Assembly (NCBI GenBank): GCA_036519575.1
Contig: DATDKZ010000076.1
Coordinates: 1-9,798 of the forward strand
Direction of reading: 5' to 3'
Origin: AC-69 sp036519575
GTDB taxonomy: Bacteria > Actinomycetota > UBA4738 > HRBIN12
DNA length: 9,798 nucleotides
Shown here: in pieces, positions 1 to 5,917 of the stretch
How the letters are laid out: every line of letters starts with the position of its first letter
Numbering within the stretch: the first letter of the stretch is position 1
Notes under the pieces: model-generated
The model's database searches: none
The model's input: only the letters and a program-made list of their open reading frames with translations
Told to the model about the DNA's origin: nothing
Translations under genes and position numbers: made by a program

Positions 1-617
1 ACGCCCTGGCGGACGACGAAGACGTTCTCGCCGGTCCCGTCGGTGATGTAGCCCATCTGGTTCAGCATGATTGCCTCGTCGTACCCAGCTTTGACGGCTT
101 CAATCTTGGCCAGGACCCCGTTGATGTACTGCCCCGTGGCCTTGGCCGCTGCCGGGAGCGAGTTCTGGTCGTTGCGCCTCCAGGAGGAGATCTTGACCCG
201 GACGCCCTGCTCGAGCCCCTGCTCGCCGAGGTAAGCGCCCCACGGCCACACGGCGATCACCACGTTCACCGGCGCGCCGAGCGGGTTCACGCCCATCTCG
301 CCGTAGCCCCGGAACACCAGAGGCCGGATGTAGCACGCCGACAGTTCGTTCGCCCGGATGGTCTCCTTCACCGCCTCCGAGAGCGCCTCGGCGGAGAACG
401 GGATGTCGAGGTGATAGAGCTTCGCCGACCGGAACAGCCGCTTGAGATGCTCGTCGAGGTGCCATACGGCCGAGCCGCGCGCGGTCTCGTAGCACCGGAT
501 GCCCTCGAACACGCCGCTGCCGTAATGCATGGCGTGGGAGAGGACGTGCACCTTGGCGTCGCCCCAGTCCACCATGTCCCCGTCCATCCAGACCTTCCCG
601 ACGGGCGTGATGGGCAT
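1..617 (-). CDS. ilvE: Branched-chain amino acid aminotransferase, 3' end cut by window edge
   Basis: This is a fold-type IV PLP enzyme that moves the amino group between glutamate and the 2-oxo acids of leucine, isoleucine and valine in the cytoplasm. 205 codons are present of a family length near 300, so the C-terminal third is missing. The N-terminus (MPITPVGKVWMDGDMVDW) is typical of IlvE. The segment HAMHYGSGVFEGIR lies at residues 28-41. The PLP lysine is K159, in AAAKATGQYINGVLAKIEA, followed by GYDEAIMLNQMGYITDGTGENVFVV. The ATG at 617 is favoured because AAGGAGGAG lies a few bases upstream. It is separated by 105 bp from the methyltransferase gene ahead of it, so it may have its own promoter. 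It belongs with the serine genes at the other end of the window as general amino-acid metabolism. The family is certain; I did not test a D-amino-acid or aminodeoxychorismate relative further, but the motifs fit IlvE best. Confidence 0.95.
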   Translation of the reverse strand, partial: MPITPVGKVWMDGDMVDWGDAKVHVLSHAMHYGSGVFEGIRCYETARGSAVWHLDEHLKRLFRSAKLYHLDIPFSAEALSEAVKETIRANELSACYIRPLVFRGYGEMGVNPLGAPVNVVIAVWPWGAYLGEQGLEQGVRVKISSWRRNDQNSLPAAAKATGQYINGVLAKIEAVKAGYDEAIMLNQMGYITDGTGENVFVVRQG

Positions 618-722
618 CGGCTCCTCCTTCGCATGATGCCGACCGGCCGCCTCCGGCCGACTTCGGGCGGCCGGTGCGGCCGTCGACAGGATATCGGCTC
701 GGCGGCGCGGACGGCGGGCGGG
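618..722 (-). other. Intergenic region ahead of ilvE with two CGGCCG hairpins
   Basis: The gap between the methyltransferase stop and ilvE start holds four copies of CGGCCG (644-649, 654-659, 668-673, 677-682). They form two short perfect hairpins with loops of 4 and 3 bases. No U-run follows on the minus strand, so they are at best a non-canonical terminator or attenuator. A weak -10-like TATCCT reads on the minus strand at 693-688, but I found no good -35 partner. I found no leader peptide rich in branched-chain codons, so classical ilv attenuation is not supported. Confidence 0.35.
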
Positions 723-1517
723 TCAGGGCAGGTCGTACGCCCGCCACAGGATCTGGAGGTCGGGCTCAACCGACTGGTCCAGCGAGCCGAATCGTCCCTC
801 CGCCCAGGTCCGGAGATCGGGGAGGATGCGGCGCCGAACGTCGTCCGGGACCCGCCAGGTCCAGGAGTGCATGCCTTCGTCCATCTCGTCCAGGAACTGC
901 CCGACGGTGGTGTCGTCGTGGGTCGCGATCGGCGACAGCAACCGCGCTCGTGCCCCGTGGCGCTCGAACTCGCGGTCGAGGGCGGCCGGATCCCTGGGGT
1001 CCAGCCCCACCGCGAAGGCAACGCCTCCGGCGAGCTCCAGGAACCGGTCGACGATCCCCCACGTGTCCTTGAACCCGCCGAGGTTCACGAGTGCGGTTCC
1101 GCCGGGGACGACGACGCGAACCAGCTCCTCGACAAGCCGTTGCCACGCGGGGACGAGGTGGAGCACCCACCGGACGACGGCGCCGCCGAACGCACCCTCG
1201 CGGAGCGGAATCCGGGTGGCGTCGGCCAGGACGAGCGGGAAGGGGATGTCGCCGCCAGCCTTCTCCACCAGCTTGGCCAGCATCGGGTGAGACAGGTCGA
1301 GCCCCACCATCGGCACGCCCGCCCGGTGCAGGGGGAGCGAGATGAGACCGGTCCCCACTCCGACCTCCAGGCAGCGCCCCCGCCCGGCGAGCTCGGCCCG
1401 CAGCAGCTCGACGGTCGCCCGCTCGGCCTCGGGGAGGAGCGCGCGGGTCCGGTCATAGAACTCGGCGGCACGGTCGAACCGGATCGAGCTCGAACCCGTG
1501 CCCGGGGGCGGTCGCAC
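723..1517 (-). CDS. Class I SAM-dependent methyltransferase, substrate unknown
   Basis: A 264-aa cytosolic methyltransferase of the UbiE/Methyltransf_11 type. Motif I is LEVGVGTG at residues 50-57, which binds SAM. The acidic residue for the ribose hydroxyls is D74 in GLDLS, a second acidic motif is ADATRIPL (99-106), and the post-motif is VRVVVPGG (133-140). The N-terminal FDRAAEFYDRTR is a common opening in this family. The start is a GTG 13 bases after the YqgE-family stop codon. I see no Shine-Dalgarno sequence there, so translation probably depends on coupling to the upstream gene. No in-frame ATG lies near enough to be a better start. It is the last gene of the run that begins with the FAD oxidoreductase. 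Its substrate cannot be read from the sequence; the C-terminal half (about residues 150-264) has no feature I recognise. Confidence 0.9.
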   Translation of the reverse strand: MRPPPGTGSSSIRFDRAAEFYDRTRALLPEAERATVELLRAELAGRGRCLEVGVGTGLISLPLHRAGVPMVGLDLSHPMLAKLVEKAGGDIPFPLVLADATRIPLREGAFGGAVVRWVLHLVPAWQRLVEELVRVVVPGGTALVNLGGFKDTWGIVDRFLELAGGVAFAVGLDPRDPAALDREFERHGARARLLSPIATHDDTTVGQFLDEMDEGMHSWTWRVPDDVRRRILPDLRTWAEGRFGSLDQSVEPDLQILWRAYDLP

Positions 1518-1530
1518 GGAGCCGATGCGC

Positions 1531-2073
1531 CTAGTTGAGCGAGGGGTCGGGGGGCATCAGCCGAAGCAGGTCGTATTCGCGCCCCTTTCGCCGGAGGACC
1601 TCGCTCCACAGCCGCTCGGGATCGGGGTTGAAGACGTCGTCCTCCAGAGCGGGCTCCACGATCCAGGATCCCTCCTCGAGCTCGGCTTCGAGCTGCCCCG
1701 GACCCCACCCCGCGTGGCCCGCGAACACCCTGGCCTTTCGGATGACGCCGATCGAATCGCCATCTGCCTCGTCAGGCAGGAACCCGATCGATCCGAAGGC
1801 CACGACGTTGGCCCGCTCGGGCTCCTCGAAGTCGGCAACCACCACGGCCGCCTGGGGCTGGACCGGTCCGCCGATGAACAGCGGGTCCCCCGGAGACACC
1901 AGGTCGGCCAACGGCGGGGCGGCCTCGCTAACCGGGACCTCGGTGGCCCGATTCAGCACCACGCCGACCGCGCCCTCGTCGTCGTGGTGGCCGATGAGGA
2001 CCACGGTCCGGCGGAAGTTTGGATCCCACAGATCGGCGCCGGCGATCAGCAGATGGCCCCTCAGGCTGTCCAT
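1531..2073 (-). CDS. yqgE: YqgE/AlgH family protein (UPF0301, DUF179)
   Basis: A 180-aa protein, which is the usual size for this family. Signature segments are all present: LRGHLLIAGADLWDPNFRRT (4-23), EGAVGVVLNRA (33-43), LFIGGPVQP (65-73), FAGHAGWGPGQLEAEL (117-132) and a C-terminal tryptophan in the LWSEVLRRKG region. The biochemical role of the family is unknown. AlgH in Pseudomonas was linked to alginate regulation, and E. coli yqgE sits beside yqgF. There is no signal peptide or membrane segment. The ATG at 2073 is preceded by only a weak GGGA. It starts 34 bases after the stop of the Rieske-like gene and is followed closely by a methyltransferase, so it appears to ride in the same transcript. 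Nothing in the sequence ties it functionally to the oxidoreductase genes. Confidence 0.95.
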   Translation of the reverse strand: MDSLRGHLLIAGADLWDPNFRRTVVLIGHHDDEGAVGVVLNRATEVPVSEAAPPLADLVSPGDPLFIGGPVQPQAAVVVADFEEPERANVVAFGSIGFLPDEADGDSIGVIRKARVFAGHAGWGPGQLEAELEEGSWIVEPALEDDVFNPDPERLWSEVLRRKGREYDLLRLMPPDPSLN

Positions 2074-2107
2074 ACGATTCCCATCATCCCCGTTGTCGGA
2101 GGTCCGC

Positions 2108-3061
2108 TCAGGCCTTGAGGGCGGGCTGCCAGGCGCTCGGCAGGTCGACCGGCCGGCTCACCCGGCCCTCCAGGTATCCCCTGGCCACGAGCTGCATGAA
2201 CATGTACACGCCGACCTCCCAGAACGCCGACAGGACACCGGGGCGGTAGCCCCGGGAGCTCACCCCGTGCTGGAGGGATTCCACGGCGCGCCAGTCCTCC
2301 CGGTTGGTCACATCCCAGAAATCCACGGCCCACGAGGGATCGAAGCCGGGACGCTCCACGAGCTCCGGCGGGAACAGCCACTCGCACTCGACGAACGTCC
2401 GGTCGACAGCCAGGGGCTCCAGCCGATGCGTGAGCACGTAGTCCGGATGGGGACTGATCAGGAAGCTCGGCCACATGCCGACGTACCCGACCTGCCGGAG
2501 AAGCTCCTGGTCGAGGCCTCGGAGCGGGATGCCGTAGCTCCTGCCGTCGAGCGACATGGTCTCGGCATCGTCCCGGAGCAGCATGGGGCCGGCCACGTAC
2601 AGCCCGTCGTGGGGGAAGGCCACGCTGCTTTCGGGCGGGCTCACGCGACACAGGGCCGGGTGGATCTCGGAGCAGTGGTAGCACTCCTGGTAGTTCTCGG
2701 CGATGAGCTTCCAGTTCGCCGCCAGCTCGTAGGAGTGGCGTGCCCCGACCATCAGTCGCTCGGGCTCGTACGGGGCGAAGTAGTCGTCGAGGTGGCCGAC
2801 GTGCCGGTCGAATCGGACCCCATCGCCGGAGGGGTTGACGAACTCCCACCCCCGCCACTCCACCGACGAGGGATGGCGGTGGCGGGCTCCCGCCCGGCCC
2901 AGGCACAACCACGAGGCGTCGAAGAAGTGCTCGAGCTCCCACTCGAAGACCTCGGGCGACGTGTACGCCTCGGAGGGCAGTGCATGGCTATGCCCGAACG
3001 GCTCGAGGGCGGGCGCCAGGCGCTCGGGGTCGATCGGTGCCGGGTGGGCGGGGAGGCTCAC
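2108..3061 (-). CDS. Ring-hydroxylating oxygenase alpha-subunit homologue lacking its Rieske domain
   Basis: A 317-aa homologue of the large subunit of Rieske non-heme iron oxygenases (the group that includes GbcA and CntA types). The N-terminal lead-in (LPSEAYTSPEVFEWELEHFFDASWLCLGRAGA, 29-59) normally runs into the [2Fe-2S] Rieske domain. Here it jumps within a few residues (RHRHPS) to SVEWRGWEFVN, the segment that normally follows that domain. No CxH...CxxH pair exists anywhere in the protein, and the length is roughly 80-110 residues short. The catalytic half looks intact: NWKLIAENYQECYHCSEIHPALC (117-138) gives iron ligands H129 and H134 and acidic E126, and NREDWRAVESLQHG (253-266) gives the third ligand D256. 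The start is GTG, 9 bases after the GcvT-like stop, with no clear Shine-Dalgarno. The reading frame is clean. It may be an internally deleted gene, a repurposed mononuclear iron protein, or an assembly artefact. Family is firm; activity is doubtful. Confidence 0.85.
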   Translation of the reverse strand: MSLPAHPAPIDPERLAPALEPFGHSHALPSEAYTSPEVFEWELEHFFDASWLCLGRAGARHRHPSSVEWRGWEFVNPSGDGVRFDRHVGHLDDYFAPYEPERLMVGARHSYELAANWKLIAENYQECYHCSEIHPALCRVSPPESSVAFPHDGLYVAGPMLLRDDAETMSLDGRSYGIPLRGLDQELLRQVGYVGMWPSFLISPHPDYVLTHRLEPLAVDRTFVECEWLFPPELVERPGFDPSWAVDFWDVTNREDWRAVESLQHGVSSRGYRPGVLSAFWEVGVYMFMQLVARGYLEGRVSRPVDLPSAWQPALKA

Positions 3062-3070
3062 GGGAGCATC

Positions 3071-4207
3071 CTAGGCTTTCGGGATGTCCTTGCCCGGGTC
3101 GAGGAAGGGCAGTGCGGCCGTCACGGCGGGCACCGGTCCGCCCGGGGATTGGAGTTCCAGCTCGGTACCCGGTTCGGCCAGCTCCGCGGGAACCCATGCG
3201 TACCCGATGTTCTTCTCCAGGCGGAACGAACGGCCGGCCGACGTGAGCCTGCCCACCGCCGTCCCGTCTCGAAAGACGGGCCAGAAGTCCTCGAGCCACA
3301 TCCGGAAGGGCTCGCCGCCGAACTCGACCCCGACGAGCTTCCGCCCGACTCCCTGCACCGCGATCCTCTCCAGCGTGGCTCTGCCGATGAAGTCGGCCGT
3401 GAACTCCACGAGCCGTTCCATCCCGGTGATCTCGAACGGGTTGTTCTCGATCGTCATGTCGCTGCCGTAGTTGAAGATCCCGGCCTCGATCCGTCGCTCC
3501 TCGGAGGGGGCGATGGCCCGGATCTCGTGGGGACGGCCGGCCTCCATCACCCGGTCCCACAGATCGAGCCCACGCGACGAGTCACGGAGGTAGATCTCGA
3601 ATCCCACCTCGCCGGTCCAACCCGTTCGGGAGACCACGACCGGGATGCCGTCGAGGTCCGACTCGATGCACCGGTAGTACCGGAGGTTCACCACCTCGTC
3701 TCCGAACAGGTCGCGGATGAGCGGCTTGGACTTCGGGCCCTGGACCTGCAGGGGGGAGACGTCGGGCTCCTGAACGGTGACCTCCAGGCCGGCCAGGGCC
3801 TGCACGCCCTTCGCGTACAGCAGCGCGTCGGAGTCGGCGAGCGAGAGCCAGAAGTGATCCCGGCCCAGACGCAACAGGATGGGGTCGTTCACGATGCCGC
3901 CGTCCGGCGCGATGAGCGGCGCGTACTTGCACTGGCCCACCTCACACTTCGAGAGGTCCCGGCACGTGAGGAGCTGGGTGAACGCCGTCGCGTCGGGCCC
4001 GGTGATCTCCACCTGCCGCTCAACCGCCACATCCCACAGGGTCACGTGCTTCAGGAGATGCCAGTACTCCTCCTCGTCGTCGTCGTAGAAGGTGGGGATC
4101 AGCATGTGGTTGTACAGATCCCAGCTCTTGCAGCCCGCCTCCACCGTGCGCTCCCAGTACGGCGACTTGCGGTACCAGGACGCAACGTAGAGCGGGAATG
4201 AGAACAT
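3071..4207 (-). CDS. GcvT/DmdA-type folate-dependent methyl- or aminomethyltransferase
   Basis: A 378-aa protein of the aminomethyltransferase (GcvT) superfamily, expected to transfer a one-carbon unit from a methylated substrate to tetrahydrofolate. From memory its N-terminal half resembles DMSP demethylase DmdA: YNHMLIPT (32-39), LWDVAVERQVEITGPDA (58-72), RDLSKCEVGQCKYAPL (83-98), GGIVNDPILLRL (103-114), LSLADSDALLYAKG (121-134) and EPDVSPLQVQGPKS (147-160). The motif RTGWTGEVGFEIYL (194-207) is like GcvT, where the glutamate contacts folate; ERRIEAGIFNYGSDM (237-251) is shared. The C-terminal barrel spans about 285-370. The ATG at 4207 overlaps the FAD oxidoreductase stop as TGATG and has GGGGGAGG a few bases upstream, so the two are translationally coupled. 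A longer in-frame extension to 4564 exists, but it lies wholly inside the upstream gene and is not credible. Substrate may be a methylated amine, a methoxy-aromatic or a sulfonium compound; DMSP is not established. Confidence 0.92.
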   Translation of the reverse strand: MFSFPLYVASWYRKSPYWERTVEAGCKSWDLYNHMLIPTFYDDDEEEYWHLLKHVTLWDVAVERQVEITGPDATAFTQLLTCRDLSKCEVGQCKYAPLIAPDGGIVNDPILLRLGRDHFWLSLADSDALLYAKGVQALAGLEVTVQEPDVSPLQVQGPKSKPLIRDLFGDEVVNLRYYRCIESDLDGIPVVVSRTGWTGEVGFEIYLRDSSRGLDLWDRVMEAGRPHEIRAIAPSEERRIEAGIFNYGSDMTIENNPFEITGMERLVEFTADFIGRATLERIAVQGVGRKLVGVEFGGEPFRMWLEDFWPVFRDGTAVGRLTSAGRSFRLEKNIGYAWVPAELAEPGTELELQSPGGPVPAVTAALPFLDPGKDIPKA

Positions 4208-5814
4208 CAGCGCCTCCCCCGATGCCTTCGATCCTTCCGGATCTCGCGGACGCAGTTGTACGCGGGGATCCCGGTCACACCGCCACCCGCGTGGGTGGCG
4301 CTCGAGCACTGATACAGGCCGGCGATGGGGGTTCGGTAATCGGCGTACCCCGGGGCCGGCCGCATGTGGAACAGTTGGTCCGCCGAGAGCTCCCCATGGA
4401 AGATGTTTCCGCCGATCAGGCCCCATTCCTGCTCCATGTCGTATGGGCCGATCACCTGCCGAGCAACGACCGACTCCCTGAAACCGGGCGCGAGCTCCTC
4501 GTATCCGTCGATCACCCGGTCGGCGTAGGCGTCGAGCTCGTCCCGGTGCGGCTCCTCCGACCACTCATGGGGCACCCACTGCGTGAACAGCGAGATGACG
4601 TGCGCGCCCTCCGGGGCGAGCGATGGATCGAGCACGGTCGGCACGACGCCGTCGGAGAAGGGTCGCGCGGCCGGGATCCCTCGCCGAGCCTCCTCGAACG
4701 CGGTCTCCAGGTATTCGACCGAATGCGCCAGCTCGATCCCGCCGGACAGGTCGGTGAAGTCTGGCGCGCCGGAGAATCGAGGGAGCTTCGACAGCGCGCA
4801 GTTGATCTTCACCACACCACTTCGGGTGTTCCATTGCTCGATGTCGTTCACGAACTCCTCCGGGAGCTCGGCCCGGTCGATCTGGCGGAGGAACGTGATC
4901 TTCGGGTGGCACGCGGTGACCGTGATCGGGGCGTGGAGCTCCTCGCCACCATCGAGCGCCACACCGTAGGCCCGGCCGCCCCGCACCATGACCCTCTCCA
5001 CACGGGCGTTGGTCCGGACCTCGGCTCCGAACGAGCGCGCGCTCCGCTCGATGGCCGCGGCCACCGCGCCCATACCGCCCTCGGGCACACCCCATCCGCC
5101 GAGGGTGCCGCCACCGACGTTCCCGATGGAGTGATGGGCCATCACGTACCCGGTCCCGGGCTCGTACGGACCGGCCCACGTCCCGATGAGGCCGTCGATG
5201 GCCCGCACCGTCTTGACCTCGTCGGATTCGAAGAACCGGTCGACGATGTCCGCCACCGACATCGTCATGAGCCGGGTGACCTCGCCGACCGTCCGAACAT
5301 CGAGGCCGCGGAAGCGCCACGCCAGTCTGAGTTGTTCCCACAGGTCGGAGGGGCGCCTGGAGCCGATCCTCGGCGGCGTGGTCATCAGGAGTGGTCCGAG
5401 GACGTCGGCGAGCCCCGTGATCCAGGCGTCCCACCGTCCCGTTGCGTCGGCGTCACGCGCGGAGAACCTGGCGAACTCGTCACGGTTCTTCGCGTTGTCG
5501 TCGTACTCGATCATCACCCGCCCGTCGGGGAACGGCACGACGTACGGACCGACCGCATGGACCCGATACCCATGCCGCTGGAGTCGGAGATCACGGATGA
5601 TCGTGTCCGGCATCAAGCTCATGACATAGCTGAGCGTGGTGACCCGGAACTCGGGGTGATCGGGCCACGGTTGGTCGGTGGCGGCGGCGCCCCCCGTCTT
5701 GTGCCGGGCCTCACACACCACGGTGCGCGCGCCCGCCCTCGCGAGGTATGCCGCCGCCACCAGGCCGTTGTGGCCCCCGCCGATGACGATGGCGTCGTAT
5801 CGGTTCGCCCGCAC
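4207..5814 (-). CDS. FAD-dependent oxidoreductase, PYROXD2/phytoene-desaturase-like
   Basis: A 535-aa flavoprotein of the NAD(P)/FAD amine-oxidase-like superfamily. The N-terminal Rossmann motif YDAIVIGGGHNGLVAAAYLARAG (6-28) has the GxGxxG-type glycines, and the ribose-binding acidic residue is E35 in VCEAR. GGAAATDQPWP follows. The C-terminal FAD-closing block is GLYQCSSATHAGGGVTGIPAYN, preceded by GGNIFHGELSADQLFHMRP, a signature of the PYROXD2-like group. There is no signal peptide. The GTG at 5814 is chosen because AGGAGG lies about 10 bases upstream and homology begins at residue 6. An in-frame extension to 6006 would cross the intergenic region and the end of the MFS gene, with no family similarity. 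It is the first gene of a run with the GcvT-like and Rieske-like genes, which suggests it oxidises a substrate whose released carbon goes to folate. The exact substrate is unknown; a true carotenoid desaturase is unlikely given these neighbours. Confidence 0.92.
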   Translation of the reverse strand: MRANRYDAIVIGGGHNGLVAAAYLARAGARTVVCEARHKTGGAAATDQPWPDHPEFRVTTLSYVMSLMPDTIIRDLRLQRHGYRVHAVGPYVVPFPDGRVMIEYDDNAKNRDEFARFSARDADATGRWDAWITGLADVLGPLLMTTPPRIGSRRPSDLWEQLRLAWRFRGLDVRTVGEVTRLMTMSVADIVDRFFESDEVKTVRAIDGLIGTWAGPYEPGTGYVMAHHSIGNVGGGTLGGWGVPEGGMGAVAAAIERSARSFGAEVRTNARVERVMVRGGRAYGVALDGGEELHAPITVTACHPKITFLRQIDRAELPEEFVNDIEQWNTRSGVVKINCALSKLPRFSGAPDFTDLSGGIELAHSVEYLETAFEEARRGIPAARPFSDGVVPTVLDPSLAPEGAHVISLFTQWVPHEWSEEPHRDELDAYADRVIDGYEELAPGFRESVVARQVIGPYDMEQEWGLIGGNIFHGELSADQLFHMRPAPGYADYRTPIAGLYQCSSATHAGGGVTGIPAYNCVREIRKDRRHRGRR

Positions 5815-5829
5815 CCCGCAAAGGCCTCC

Positions 5830-5843
5830 TGAATGGCGGTTCA
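5830..5843. promoter_or_regulatory. Operator-like repeat, copy A
   Basis: The plus strand reads TGAATGGCGGTTCA, an imperfect palindrome with outer arms TGAA and TTCA. It matches copy B at 12 of 14 positions and lies 32 bp from it, about three helical turns. It would sit at and just after the predicted transcription start of the FAD oxidoreductase gene and touches the Shine-Dalgarno AGGAGG. Confidence 0.5.
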
Positions 5844-5848
5844 GCCGA

Positions 5849-5876
5849 ACGATAGCACCGTTGAACAGCGGTTCAA
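5849..5876 (-). promoter_or_regulatory. Candidate sigma70-type promoter of the FAD/GcvT/Rieske-like run
   Basis: On the minus strand TTGAAC (5876-5871) serves as -35 and TATCGT (5854-5849) as -10, with a 16-base spacer and a TG one base before the -10 (extended -10 form). Each hexamer matches 4 of 6 consensus bases. Transcription would start near 5842, giving a leader of under 30 bases. Operator copy B covers the -35. Confidence 0.4.
5862..5875. promoter_or_regulatory. Operator-like repeat, copy B (perfect palindromic arms)
   Basis: The plus strand reads TGAACAGCGGTTCA; with the flanking bases the arms are TTGAAC and GTTCAA around a 4-base centre. It overlaps the candidate -35 of the FAD oxidoreductase promoter. 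A repressor bound here and at copy A would bracket the promoter. The GAAC-N4-GTTC core also resembles the LexA box of Gram-positive bacteria, so an SOS site is an alternative. No regulator gene lies in the window. Confidence 0.5.
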
Positions 5877-5917
5877 TGCAGGTGCACGTCCGGTCAGGTG
5901 GGCTCGCCGATCGAGGG

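Noticed and set aside
1535..4201. An 888-codon open frame on the plus strand, opposite three minus-strand genes.
   Set aside because: Its codons are the mirror of GC-biased third positions of YqgE, the Rieske-like and the GcvT-like genes. The translation is low-complexity (R, S, P, G, H rich) and matches no family; the minus-strand products are clear homologues.
4198..5832. A 544-codon plus-strand open frame antisense to the FAD oxidoreductase.
   Set aside because: Same GC-shadow effect; the minus-strand frame has intact Rossmann and C-terminal FAD motifs.
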